From Cocos nucifera (Eukaryota; Streptophyta; Magnoliopsida; Arecales; Arecaceae), in contig QRFJ01001023.1 of assembly GCA_006176705.1 (NCBI GenBank), positions 1 through 64,000 on the forward strand: a stretch of DNA of 64,000 nt. The letters run 5' to 3'. This document shows, in pieces, positions 23,498 through 35,725 of this stretch. Every line of letters starts with the position of its first letter. Positions within the stretch are counted from its first letter, which is position 1. The notes beneath the pieces are model-generated. The model worked only from the letters and a program-made list of their open reading frames with translations, was not told the DNA's origin and did no database searches. The position numbers were made by a program, and so were the translations under genes.

Positions 23498-25763
23498 TGT
23501 TAGATGTGTGCCCTAAAAGCTAGATTGACTGACACTTATAATATACTTCTAAGGATAATTTTATAATTTTAACTATAAATTAATGAAAAGATTATTTTCT
23601 ATCATAGTGTGTATTTAAAGTTTCTGTGATACATCCTTTAAGTTAATGATAATGACGATTCATATTTTCAAGAGTTGAAAATTTAAGACATGAATTCTCA
23701 TAATTAACTCATAAACTACTTCCGATCGTAGGATCATCATGAGGATGGTGATTGTCTAGAAGGTTGGTGTACAATCACTTTCTTAAGATAGATATATCTT
23801 AAGTTTATGGTGTAGAAACATCAGAGTGAGAGTACAGGTACTTGTTAGAGAATGAGGATACTAAGCGTGACCACCTCGAGCAGCCATAAAAAAGTCTACC
23901 TTCTCATCAATGACTGGCTCGATGCTGTAGTGATGTATCTGGTTCTTTGATCTGAGGTGCATCGATAATTCACCTTGAGAATGTTATAGTTTGATTACAC
24001 CATAACTCATTCTCCTAGTCATTCAAAATCTTAAGGTGTATGTTGGTTATAGCATGTTCATTATAGGAATTGGATTGCACCAATAAAGAATCTATCTACC
24101 TCGGTAGATGAGGAGTAGCCTTATGATAATCATGAGATTGAGTCCTTAAGCCCATGGCCATGGCAGAGTGAAGATGATAGAAAGAGTTTTTATTAGTGTT
24201 TCAAATAGAACTAGAATCAAATGATTAATTCATATGATGGATGTTGGGTTTGACGAGCTCACCTTAACCCTAATCCTATCAAGGCTCAAGATAGAAGAAC
24301 CCAAGCACACAGGTAGCTGCACCAAGAGGTTTGCTTTTGATTCTGATGGGTTGCCACCATATATTGCTAGGTATCACTGGTGGATTTTGGGAGCAATTAG
24401 AATGATCTTGATGATCGATCATTCTAATTATATGAATCGAAAAAGTTCTGGTCCATTGAAAGGTATTTCAATGATGTCGATCATAGTGATTATGATATGT
24501 CTCATTACCATATGGAACTGAACCTAACTAGATCACACAAATAAAAATTTAGATCTAGATGTTATCAATTGAGCTAATCCAGTTTAATTGATTTGGATTA
24601 GATCCAATCAGGTTCAAGGTAGTCGTGTTAGCACACGATTGAGCTTAGCTTTCTCCTTCTGTAATCTTTCTGATTTATCACAATCGAGTCAAATTTGATT
24701 TGACTAATTCTAGTACCTTGAATGGATTTATTTTGATCTAACTGAAACTAGTTTAGGTTAGATTAATTGTAGAAATTAAATCCATTCTAGTGCAATTGGA
24801 CTAGGATCAAAAGTTGACCCAATTAAGAGAATTGAGGGTCACCTGGTTAGATGCTTTTAGAAAATTTTTTAAAAATTTTTTTGAACTAATTTTTGGATAT
24901 GTGATGGGGCCTGAGTCATACTATGAGTGTGCTAAATTTTATGATTTATGGAGGTGCCTAGACTGGGTTATGATAGAGTTTAATTTAGATTAAACTCTTG
25001 AGGAAAGAGTCCTAGGTGCAGTGGACTCTTCCTTATCTACTCATGCCGCCCCCTTTTTGATGGCTTTTTGGCATCAAAACTAGATAGAGATATGGTGTTT
25101 GACATGGAGATCAATTCTAAAAGTCCTAAAAGATCAAATAAGATGGTTATTTGATCAAAAGGGACTCCTATATGGTGCAGGGTTTTTCTATAAGAACCCT
25201 TGCACCAAAGGGTCTTTATGATGTGATCTCCTTTCCATGCCCAAGTGCTGCCCCTTTCATCTTCCATGCCCCTTTGATTCTCTCTCTCCCTCTCTTCTAC
25301 ATGCCTAAAAGGTTAGGCACAAATCTAAGTTGAAGGTCTAAGGTTTTTGGCATAAGATTCAGGATCTACGTGATGGTATTCGTGAGATGGATGGGCTACC
25401 TTCAAAAATAGTTTTGAAGGATCTACATATCAGATTTAGATCTGATCTTTGAAAGAGAGATTTATGAGGAAAAGACATTCAGATCCTACCTGAGTGGATA
25501 CTGGCAGAGGTCAGATGTGTGCATGGCTCATTCTAGAATCTCAGGAACCAACAGGATCATTGTAGGGTAATCAGATTATCCAACAAGATGCTTAAAATTA
25601 AATTTGATTTAATTTTATTTTTAATTTTTAATATCAGATCACTATGATCAGATCTGAAAACTCTTAGATTTGATTGGATTGTAAAAATTTTTATAAAAAA
25701 AATCTACCATAGATCTGATCAGATCTGGATGATCCTACGGTGGAAAATCAGATTTTTCCTTCA
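23498..25763 (+). repeat. 3' LTR of element B
   Basis: It runs TGTTAGATGTGTGCCC to TTTTTCCTTCA, 2266 bp. Clear divergence from the 5' LTR (the palindrome is now GTGTTAGCAC at about 24624, and the antisense frame has acquired stops) shows an old insertion. Confidence 0.95.
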
Positions 25764-25768
25764 AGATC

Positions 25769-27058
25769 TACTTAAAAATTCTACTATAATCTCTCTAAGA
25801 TTACAGCCAAATAGTTTTTCTAAGCTTACTATCCAAAATCTAGTTAGTTTTATACCAGCTCACCAACCACAACCAAATCTTAAGCCAACCCCTAGCTTAC
25901 AATTCAATTCTTAGGCTGGGAAAGATGTTCCCCTTAGCTTAAAAATCCTATTGAAACTAAGTTACAAGAAGTACAAAGATCAAACAATAAAATAACACAA
26001 AAGCTCCTTTAATGAGCAATAATATCGATGAAGCTTGTGGAATCTTCTTTGATGAAGTCTTTTGAATAGATGAGCTTGTCTTCTTGTTGAAAGGAATCTC
26101 TTAATTTGATATTTCTTAGAGTTGGGAGTGGAATACTCTCCTTTTCAATGCTATTTGGACTTTTTTACTTCATTTTTTATTCTTCTCAATGATTAATTAG
26201 TCATGTCACTTCATCCAGGTGTTTTGTAGCTCTTTTTTAATGTTTGGTAGGTTGGAGGAAGGATTTTGGCTATTAAGAAATTGAAACTAGCGATTTGAAA
26301 GCAATCTGCACAGTTCTGAATATTTTATAGAAAACTAGCCATTGGAGCTTGAGTCGACTCGTCGGTTCCCTCGAGTTTTGAATATTTTGTAGAAAACTAG
26401 CCATTGGAGCTTGAGTCGACTTGTTGGTTCCCTCGAGTTGACTCAATGGTCATGTACCAAAAATTATATGCTCTATATTTCTCTGAGACCTCGACTCAAG
26501 TAACTTAAGTTGACTCGGTTCTCTGCTCGAGGCCATCCCAAACTTTATCCCAAAAATATACTCTTTGTATTTTCTTGAGACTTCGACTCGAGGAACTCGA
26601 GTTGACTCGACCCTCTGCTCGAGCCAACATATTTTTTACTTTGAATTTTTTTTTTTGCCACTATTCACTTGAGTCGACTCGAGCTCAAAGATGAGTCGAC
26701 TCGAGAGCGTGTCGACTAAAACTCGTACATGCCAGACTTCTTTTTCTTTTCATTTCAGCTCAAGCTGAATAACCATCTTCAGGGGTCAACTCGAGGGCTT
26801 CTATACTAAAATAATTTAATTTATCCATTTGAATTTTTCTTCAATTTTGGTCTTGAAATACCTTCTTTAAGCCTTCCTTTAGATGCGTTTCATACTTCAA
26901 AAGCCTCAAACTTCTCCTTATCTATTCTCAAATACACTTTTAGGGATGTTTCATTTGATACTCTATAATGCATCCAAAATATGATCTCAACCAATTCATT
27001 ATCCAAACATATACTCAAATATTTTGTTACTTATGAAAATCAATCCTTGGAGTCAACA
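25769..27058 (-). repeat. LTR of element G, right piece
   Basis: This continues the piece at 15151-15382 and ends GGAGTCAACA next to a polypurine tract, so it is G's 3' LTR on the minus strand. It is rich in the 10-bp palindrome GAGTCGACTC and holds a 62-bp direct duplication (26314-26375 and 26376-26437). No coding sequence was found. Confidence 0.6.
26314..26437. repeat. 62-bp tandem duplication in the G LTR
   Basis: Two adjacent copies start TTCTGAATATTTTATAG / TTTTGAATATTTTGTAG and both end GGTTCCCTCGAG, with only a few differences. Confidence 0.9.
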
Positions 27059-27837
27059 ATCTTCCTCTTTTTGATGATGACAAAACTTTGAGTATATGAG
27101 TAAGAGATATATAAAATGAATATATTGGAGATATTTTTAATATGATGAAGGTACAACCTTTTCATAGTTTTATATTTAGCTCCTCCTTAGTTGATGCTTA
27201 TGTTTTTAATGTATCTTATCAATTCAAATTTAAAATTTGCTGCTTGTGCTTGCTTGAATGATAATTTATCATTATATGTATCAAGCATGAATCTTTTTCA
27301 TTGAATAGTCATATTTCACATGTGCCAAGCTCACATAGAGTATGTATCATGGCACAAGCTCATAATGTTTATTAATTTTTGAAATTGCATGAGAACTTAC
27401 AATACCTATGCCAATATTATTATTTTTTTCATCATAGATATTCAATGTTAATTAGTAATGCTTATGGATATTTGCACCAAGGTGCACATCATAGAAATTT
27501 AAGAGTGCTCTTGTACATCAAAATCAAAGTAAATATCATATATGGTCAAAACCTCAAAATACCTTAACACATCCAAAGTGCATGACTACACACACACACA
27601 TATATATACATATATATACATACATCTTAGCTTAGCTCATATACATCTTACTCCCTCTTTTTGTCATCAATCGAAAAAGGTAACTCATAAATAAACATCA
27701 TACAAGATCATAGCAAGAGAAGGACATAATGTAAAGGCAAGTAATTATATATGATCTTCACTACATTTGCAAAATGAATGTGTTGGACCAATATTGATCT
27801 CAGCACACCAAGATACAATGATATAACAAGTTCAAAC
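27059..27837 (-). other. 3' untranslated zone of element G with repeated polypurine tracts
   Basis: On the minus strand, ATCATCAAAAAGAGGAAGAT directly abuts the LTR (27059-27078) and acts as the likely plus-strand primer tract. A second, similar tract (GATGACAAAAAGAGGGAGTA, about 27648-27670) and a third purine run (near 27180) lie further upstream. Multiple tracts of this style are a known trait of SIRE/Maximus copia elements. A short (CA)n(TATA)n run is at about 27590-27625. There is no gene. Confidence 0.55.
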
Positions 27838-30114
27838 TGAAGGGAAATCCTGATTTCCCGGTCCAGGTTCGTCCAGATCTGATTGGATCAAGAGATATAT
27901 TTCAAAAATTTTCTCTTGATCTCAATCAGATCTTGATAAGTTTCAGATCTGATTATTATTATTTTAATAAATAAAATAAAATAAGATAAATTAAATCAAA
28001 TTTAATTTACCTGATTTGGGTAATCCTATTACCCTGTAGATGATCCTGATTGCAGCGGAAGGTTCTGGATCTTAGCCACGCAAGCGCCTGGCCTCTACCG
28101 GTATCCACTCGGGTTGGATCTGGAGATCCTCTTCTTCTCTATCACACCTCCAAAAATCAGATCTGGATCTGATCTGGAGGATCTTCAAAACTCTTTTGAA
28201 GATCTGCAGTCGTCCTTTTGCAGCAGCGCAGCCTTCTTGCTTTTGATCGCCTTTCCTTGATCTGAATCGCACCAATCTAAATCCAAAACACTTTTGGACG
28301 TGGAGAGCAAGGGGAGAAGAGACTATGGCATGGAGAAGGAGGGGAGAGGCAGCCTTGGGGCATGGGAAATCTCTCTTTCACTTAGAATTAGGGTTGGGCG
28401 CAGGGTCTTATTTATAGACCTCTTGTGATCCAACTCCTCTTCCTCTCAACCAATCACAACCCTTTGTGAAATCAGATCTAAATCTGATTGGTTGGAATAG
28501 AGACCCCTGGATTCCTCCTTAGAGGGCGCCTAAGACCAGTCAAACTGGATTCTTAGTAGAACTCTGATTGGAATCCAAAAGGGAGGTGGAGTCCTTGTCC
28601 AACAAGGACTCCTAGGCGCCTCCTACTTGGGCTCACGCCACCCTTGGCGTGTGCCCTTCTCCTTGCCAGGTTCTGGTAGGGGGACAAGCCCCCACCAGCT
28701 CTCCAATAGGTGCATGACATGTGGTCAAAAGTCAAAGGGTCAATGGTCAACATTTGACCAGTCAAAGGTAGACTTTTGACCAAAGTCAAAGAACAAGAAA
28801 TGGCAGGTGACCAAAAATGGCAGGTAATGTCTTACAAATAAGACAACCTATTCTGACTTGGACAACCCTCCAGTCAGACCATATGAAGGCCTCTGATTGA
28901 GCACAAACTCCTTTGGCTCAGTCAGGACAACTTATTTATGATAGTAAAAGAAGAACGTTAAGGTTCAATCGAGTGCTAGCACGATTTCCTTGAACCTAAT
29001 TGAATCTCATTCAGATCAATTGAACTAGATCAGTTCAATTGATGATCACCAGATTCAAACCCTTGTTTGTGTGACCCAGTTAGGTTCAGTTCTGTATGGT
29101 AATGGGATATGTCATGATCTCTATCATAGACATCATCGAAACTCCTTTCGATGGATCAGAACTCTTCTGATTCGAACAGCTAGAATGATCGATCATCTAA
29201 ATCATTCTAATTGCTCCCAAAATCCACCAGTGACACCTAGCAGTATATGGTGGCAACCCATCAGAGCTGAATGTGAACCTCTTGGTGCAGCTACCTGTGT
29301 GATTAAGTTCTTCTATCTTAAGCCCCGATCAGATTAGGGTTAAGGTGAACTCGTCAAACCCTAGTCTCTGTCATATGATGTAATCATTCGATTCGAGTCC
29401 AATGTGAAAATCTAAATAGAAACTCTTTCTATTATTTCACTCTACCATGGCCATGGATTTCTGGACTTGATTCTCATGATCATCATAGGGCTACTCCTCT
29501 ACCACCGAGGTAGATAGATCCCATCTTGATGCAATCCAGTTCCTACAATGAACATGTCACAGCCAACATACACCTCAGGGTTCCATATGGCTAGGAGACC
29601 GAGTAATGGTGTAGTCAAACTATAACACGCTCAAGGTGAACTGCCGATGCATCTCAGGTCAAAGAACCAGACACACTACTGCAGCATCGAGTCAGTCATT
29701 GACGAGAAGGTAGACTTCCTAATGACTACTCGAGGTGGTCACGCTCAGTGCCCTCGTTCTCTAACGAGTACCTGTACTCTCGCTCCGGTGTCTCCACACC
29801 GTAGACTCAAGACTCATCTACTAAAGAGAAGCGATCGTACACCAACCTTCCGGATCAATCACCATCCTCGTGATGATCCTATGGTCGGGAGCTGTTTATG
29901 AGTTAATAATGATTATTCATGTCTTAAATTTTCAACTCTTGAAAATATGAATTATCATTACCATTAACTCAAAGGATGTATCACAGACACTAAATACACA
30001 GGTGTGATAGAAAATAACCCATTTCATTAATTATAGTCAAAATTACAATTTTGCCCCTAGAAGTGTATTACAAGTGTCAGCCAATTCTGGCTTCTAGGGC
30101 ACATATATCTAACA
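27838..30114 (-). repeat. 3' LTR of element D
   Basis: On the plus strand it reads TGAAGGGAAATCC to ATATATCTAACA. Conserved parts include the TATA box (28409-28416, minus), the W-box cluster (28723-28790), the GTGCTAGCAC palindrome (28973-28982) and a perfect 12-bp inverted repeat with a 5-base loop (29015-29043). Two antisense open frames (29071-29337, 29647-29901) are described under findings. Confidence 0.97.
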
Positions 30115-30129
30115 ATCTCCCACTTGTCC
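30115..30129 (-). other. Polypurine tract of element D
   Basis: On the minus strand, ACAAGTGGGAGAT lies immediately before the LTR start TGTTAGATATATGTG. This is the classic copia plus-strand primer form. Element C has the decayed version GGATAAGTGGAAGAT (45555-45569). Confidence 0.85.
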
Positions 30130-30142
30130 TAAAGCCAATTGG

Positions 30143-31422
30143 CTACAAGTCTAAGTCCCATCTTCTCAAGGTGGGCTTCGATCTTCTGCTGGCCCAATGG
30201 CTTTGTAAGTGGGTCTGCCACATTATCTGCGGAGTTGACTCTCTTGACCTCAACGTAACCTTTCTCAAGGTAATCGCGGATGAGATGATATCGCCGTTTG
30301 CTAGGAACTCTTCCAGCACAAACAGTCTGCCAGATTTCGACTTTCGATCATCTATATCGGACATGAAGTCCGAGTCTGTGTATCCCTGGACTTGGAGTTC
30401 TCCATTACCAAAGACCAACATCATATCCTTAGTTCTTCTCAAGTACTTAAGGATACATTTCACAGAAGTCCAGTGTTCTTCACCTGGATTTGATTGATAT
30501 CTGCTTGTGACACTCACAGCATGGGCTATATCAGGTCGTGTACATTGCATGGCATACATGAGGCTCCCTATTGCAGAAGCATAAGGGATCCTGCTCATGC
30601 GTTCTATTTCCTCAGGTGTGCTGGGGCACATCTTCTTGGAAAGATGAATACCATGTCTGAAGGGTATTAATCCCCTCTTAGAGTTTTCCATACTAAACCT
30701 CTTTAGTACTTCCTCTATGTACATCTTCTGTGAAAGTCCTAGCATCCTATTCGGTCTATCCCTATAGACCTTAATTCCTAGAATAAAGGATGCTTCACCT
30801 AGGTCTTTCATGGAGAATTCCTTGGACAACCACATCTTGACTGATGTCAACATGGGAATATCATTCCCAATAAGGAGGATGTCATCCACGTACAATACGA
30901 GGAAGACAACAGCGCTCCCACTGACCCTTTTGAAAACATATGGTTCCTCTTCGTTTTTGATGAAACCAAACTTTTTGATCACATCATTGAAACGAGTGTT
31001 CCAGCTCCGAGATGCTTGCTTAAGTCCATATATGGACCTTTGCAGCTTGCAAACCTTGTGATCAGTATCACTGTATGTGAAACCTAGCGGCTGTTCCATA
31101 TAGATATCTTCCTCAAGATATCCATTTAGGAATGCCGTTTTCACGTCCATTTGCCATATTTCATAATCGAAATAGGCTGCAACAGCAAGCAATGTGCGGA
31201 TGGATTTTAGCATAGCTACTGGGAAAAGGTATCCTGATAGTCAATGCCTTCACGTTGACTATAACCTTTTGCCACCAGTCTAGCCTTGAATGTCTCCACA
31301 TTCCCATCTGCACCAATCTTTCTCTTGAAGATCCATTTACACCCAATAGGTACTATACCTTCTGGTGGATCTACCAAGGTCCAGACTTGGTTTGAGTGCA
31401 TCGAGTCAATTTCTGACTTCAT
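30143..31422 (-). pseudogene. Copia reverse transcriptase and RNase H, element D
   Basis: This part would copy element RNA into DNA. From right to left it reads NQVWTLVDPPEGIVPIGCKW (31216-31422). After a one-base frameshift at about 31214 it continues with a long open frame of 356 residues. That frame holds FDYEIWQMDVKTAFLNGYL, an intact YVDDILL catalytic block (about 30890), LGIKVYRDRPNRMLGLSQKM, TRPDIAHAVSVTSRYQS and the first RNase H strand (GYTDSDFMSDIDDRKS). About 197 bases of RNase H, including the MEAEYIA zone present in C and B, are deleted near 30293, and the frame beyond is shifted. RT looks intact; RNase H is broken. Confidence 0.92.
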
Positions 31423-33019
31423 TGCCTCAAGCCATTTCTCGGAGTCGATATCTGATATCGCCTCGTTGTAGGTTTTGGGATCATCACCATGAGCACCATT
31501 ACCTATGAGGAATATTTCCTCTACATCCTCTGAAATAATACCTAAGTATCTTTCAGGGGGACGAAAACTCTTTCCGATCTACGAGGTGGAGGAGGTAGTG
31601 TTCTTATTGGCTCAACCTGATTTGGTTCCACTTGGTCCTTAGCTCGTTCTGCTTGTGAGACTTTCTCATCAAGCTTAATCTGCTTTCCAATGCCGCTATC
31701 TTGAATAAACTATTTTTCAAGAAATATGGCATGTCGACTCACAATCACATTGTGGTCTTCTGGAATGTAGAAATAGTATCCTAATGACTCTTTAGGATAT
31801 CCTATGAATCGAGCTCTAAAGGACCTAAACTCTAACTTGTCCACTTGTTGTCTTTTGACATAAGCCGGACAACCCCAAATTCTGAGATGACTCAGACTTG
31901 GTTTCTTACCGTGCCATATCTCATACGGTGTGGTAGAAATGGTTTTAGAGGGAACCCTATTCAGTAAATAGATTGAAGTTAATAATGAATGTCCCCAAAG
32001 AAAATTAGGGAGGTCTGTGAAGCTCATCATGGATCGAACCATATCCAATAGAGTCCGATTTCTCCGTTCTGAAATCCCATTGAGTTGAGGTGTTCCTGGT
32101 GGAGTCCATTGAGAGACTATGCCATTTTCCTTAAGATAGTCTAGGAATTCCCGGCTAAGGTATTCACCTCCTCGATCTGATCGAAGAACCTTAATGGGTT
32201 TTCCAATTTATTTTTCTACTTCATGTCTGAATTCTTTGAACTTTTCAAAGGCTTCAGACTTGTGTCTCATAAGATACACATACCCATACCTAGACAGATC
32301 ATCGGTAAAGGTAATGAAGTAGACAAAATTGCCTCTAGCCGGCACATCGAATGGGCCGCACACATCAGTATGTACTAGGGCAAGGAGATCTGTGGCCCTC
32401 TCCCCATGTCCAACAAAAGGGAGTTTAGTCATTTTGCCTTGAAGACAAGATTCACAAGTTGGATATGACTCAAAAGTCAATGGACTCAATAGCCCATTTT
32501 TCTCCAATTTGTTAATCCTATCTTCTGCTATATGACCTAATCTCAGGTGCCATAGATATCTGTCGTTTGGACTATCCCTAGGTCGTTTGGCATTCACGTT
32601 TTGCTCGATAGTTAAAATAGGTACATCAATATGCAACTGATAAAGACCATTAACAAGGAAACCATTTGCAATTTTATTTCTTTCATAAAGAATGTTACAA
32701 TGGTCCTTAAAGAAGGTGATCACATAGCCTTCTTGTGCTAAGCATGAAACAGAAATCAAATTCCTGCTGGCTGCAGGCACATAATAACAGTCCTTTAAAA
32801 CTAAGTCTAAACCAGATGGTAATCGCAGAGGGTATGTTCCCACGGCTACTGCAGCAACTCTTGCTCCATTACCGACGCGTAGGATCATGTCTCCATCCCT
32901 CAGCCTCCTGCTATCCTCAAGACCCTGCATAGAAGTGCACAGATGAGCACTAGAACCAAAGTCAAGCACCCAACTGGATGCAGAAGAAATCGTAAGGTTA
33001 GACTCAATAACGAGCATAC
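31423..33019 (-). pseudogene. Copia protease and integrase, element D
   Basis: Protease comes first: WVLDFGSSAHLCTS, where the usual LDSGSS has Phe for Ser, probably harmful. Then pre-integrase YLWHLRLGHIAEDRI and CESCLQGKMTKLP. Then the integrase core HTDVCGPFDVPARGN, RSDRGGEYL, and WTPPGTPQLNG...SERRN, with the D,D,E residues all present. Two nonsense codons lie in otherwise readable frame, at about 32208 and 31710. Both are explained by C-to-T changes of glutamine codons. The C-terminal linker to RT (31430-31700) reads through RTLPPPPRRS and PPERYLGIISEDVEE with frame breaks. Confidence 0.92.
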
Positions 33020-33855
33020 CTCCAGAAGGACCTTCCTTCTTGTTCTTCAGGGTGGCCAGGTAAGTAGGGCAGTTCCGCTTCCAATGGCCGTCGCTGTTGC
33101 AATGAAAACACTTTCCTTTGCCATCGACCTTCTTCTTCGGTTCTGCCTTCTTCTTCTTTGATCCTTCCACCTTTTGCTTTTTCACAGACTTCTTTTTCTT
33201 TCCATAAGACTTTCTTTTGGAAGAAGTCCATTCCATAGCAAGAACTGAGCCTTTAGAACCTTTCATAGAAAGCTCAGCGGTGAACCAGCATATTCATTAA
33301 TTCGGCCAAGGAATTTTGAAGTTTATGCATGTGGTAATTCATGATGAATTGCCCATATGCATCAGTCAAGGATTGCAGAATAATATCGTTCTGCAAGTCC
33401 AAGTCCAACTTCACACCGAGCTTCTCAAGCTCTTCCATGTCCTTGATCATTGTCGGACAGTGATCTTGGACTGACTGTCCATCATGCATCTTAGCCTTAA
33501 AAAGTCATTTCGTGATTTGATATTTGGCTGCGCGACTCTGTTCACCAAACATCTCCCGCAGGTGAGCCAACATTTGGCGAGCAGTCCCGATATCTTCATG
33601 TTGGCGCTGGAGCTCATCAGACATCGAGCCCAACATGTAGTATCTGGCCTTATTGTCTTCGTCAATCCATTTTTTCAGAGACGCTCTCTGTTCAGTGGAT
33701 GGACGAGCTGGTAAGGTGGGAGGGTCCTGATCCAAAATATGTGTTAACTTCTCTGAACCCAAAACAATTTTGTAGTTCCTGAGCCAATCTTTATAATTGG
33801 GTCCAGTCAGTCTATGTGTGTCTAGGATACGTGCCAGTGGGTTGGATGCAGACAT
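33020..33855 (-). pseudogene. Copia gag, element D
   Basis: The likely start is the ATG at 33855 (SASNPLARILDTHRLTGPNY), because the same start context is shared with B; an upstream in-frame ATG at 33873 also exists. The order is the N-terminal gag (NYKIVLGSEKLTHILDQ), FGEQSRAAKYQI, ILQSLTDAYGQFIMNYHMHK, a lysine-rich stretch, and an intact zinc knuckle CFHCNSDGHWKRNC (33070-33111). A CGA-to-TGA stop breaks the frame near 33505, and a one-base insertion shifts it near 33270. Otherwise well preserved. Confidence 0.93.
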
Positions 33856-33873
33856 TTTCCTGTAGAGAGTCAA

Positions 33874-35711
33874 AGATTCTAGTTAGATACTGTAATTTTG
33901 ACTTGACCAATTTATTTAGGGATTTTATTTTTAAACAAATTAGCTCCCACTATTTTCTCGGATCCCTACACTCCCTTTGTAGAGATGCAAAAATCTCCGC
34001 GATTGATGATTTCTAGTGGGTGGTGCGGTCTCACCAACTGACTCATCACCTCACCTAACAGTTATTGGTGATGGGTTAGCCAATGAGTGAACAACTCTTG
34101 TTCAATGATTCTCTAATCATGGTGCACCCAAACTTGGTCTCTAATTCATGAATCTCACCGTATCCGGAATATTGATCCACTCCTTAGTTAAGTCAGACCC
34201 ACCATTTGCATAGACTGGGTTCCTAATTGGGTCTCTCACCGTATCCGGAATATTGAGCCCAACTCATCCTCCAGCCCATAGCATCCAATGCCTAATAGAC
34301 ATGGTTGCGTCTTCCCGGTGCAACTGAGCCACTGTATCCAGCCGAGAACAATCAACCCCGGGAAGGGCCCGCACGTCTACAATGGTGGAAGACCTCGGAC
34401 TTAATCTTTTCTTAGGGAGAATTGATTCAGGTCTCATTAAACTAGACTTGGCTTAGTCATAACAATTATGACTAACCTAGTGGCATGGGTCAGCTCGGAT
34501 TATTGACCACCTCAGATCAGAACTGTGTCAACAGATATGGCCAGGTAAGTGAGACCGGTGGAAGGAATATGCCATTAACTCGTACAAGAACGCATTCAGG
34601 TCGAGTAGCTTCCAATTAAAAATCAGTCGGTCGTCTGTGCCAAACTTACCTTAGACACCAAATTATTGAGTCAGAACCAATTGGGTTAGCCTACAATCCA
34701 GACTCTAACCTCTGAGCCTAATTAGGTCTTGCTTGATCGTGACTCGATCTTGACCCAGACTTAATCCTATTAGGCTGGTCAATTTAAGCATTGTTGATCC
34801 CATCTAACCAACTCTTGATTCGGTTTGATCAACCGCTTAGACCTAATTGAGCTACCCAAGCCCGAACCCAGTATTATGAATATGTCTTAGATCTGAAATT
34901 CTCAATTTTAGACCTAATTAATATTCCATAAACTTAATTCTTAATTAAGTTGGGTTCATAAACAAAATATGCACAATAAATCCTAGGGTTTCAGGATCTA
35001 GGGTTTTGCAGAAAGTAAGTTTTGGGTTTCTGATTAAGGACGAACACGCAGCACCCCTACACATCATAAGAACACCCCATCGAATGGGAAGAGAGGGCCT
35101 TTAAACCCTTCTTCGTTCTTATGACCGGACGGCCAAGAGGAACGCCTTAATCAGGAACATGTAAATCTACAAAACAGTTATAGATCTATATCATATATCT
35201 CATATACAAATTAGATCTAATCAAGGCATATTTTGCATACATCTCATGTATCAATCATGCATGTTTTCAGATCTAAATTATCACATAATAATCTAAAAAA
35301 TTAGATTTTAAATTGATCTAATCAAAATAAATTCTAATCTAGACAATTATGTAGAACTATTCTACAACTAGTCTAGTCATGCATCTATCATATCTCATAT
35401 GATATTTAAAATTAAATAATTTTTTATTTGCTGTTTATCAGATGTTATTATAACACTTATAATATCAGAAAATAGTAAATAAGAAGATCTAAAATATGAT
35501 TTAATCAGATTAAATCAAAGACATGCAAAACTATTCTATAGAACTATTCTATTCTAGAACTAGTCATGCATATCTTCATGTTCTTAGATCCAAATCATTT
35601 AATTTTAATTTTTTTGATTTCAGATCTGATCACATCTCATGTGACATCTGAAATCACTTTATTTTCTAATTAAAATAAAATTAAAATTAGATCTAAACAA
35701 TTTTAGAACCA
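33874..35711 (-). other. Untranslated leader of element D
   Basis: This is 1.85 kb of non-coding leader between primer site and gag. It contains a 23-bp exact direct repeat (TCTCACCGTATCCGGAATAT plus TGA) at 34153-34175 and 34234-34256, spaced 81 bases. The leaders of A (1-1289) and C (49531-50870) match it. No gene is visible. Confidence 0.85.
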
Positions 35712-35725
35712 TGGCTCTGATACCA
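35712..35725 (-). other. Primer-binding site of element D
   Basis: The minus strand reads TGGTATCAGAGCCA two bases inside the 5' LTR, complementary to initiator methionine tRNA. Confidence 0.95.

Larger units (their letters stand above)
15383..25763 (+). mobile_element. Element B: complete but decayed Ty1/copia element
   Basis: Two LTRs (15383-17630 and 23498-25763), each running TG...CA, enclose a plus-strand gag-pol remnant. They are flanked by a perfect target duplication, AGATC. Right after the 5' LTR is the primer site TGGTATCAGAGC. The polypurine tract before the 3' LTR has decayed (GGTTAAGTGAAAGTT). Gag, protease, integrase, RT and RNase H all occur in order but are full of stops. The LTR starts resemble those of D and C, so B is an older sister family. 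Confidence 0.95.

Noticed and set aside
28553..28789. A 78-codon frame repeated at 36440 and 43994
   Set aside because: It lies in the U3 of D-family LTRs and its conservation follows from LTR identity. It crosses the W-box cluster and shows no domain.
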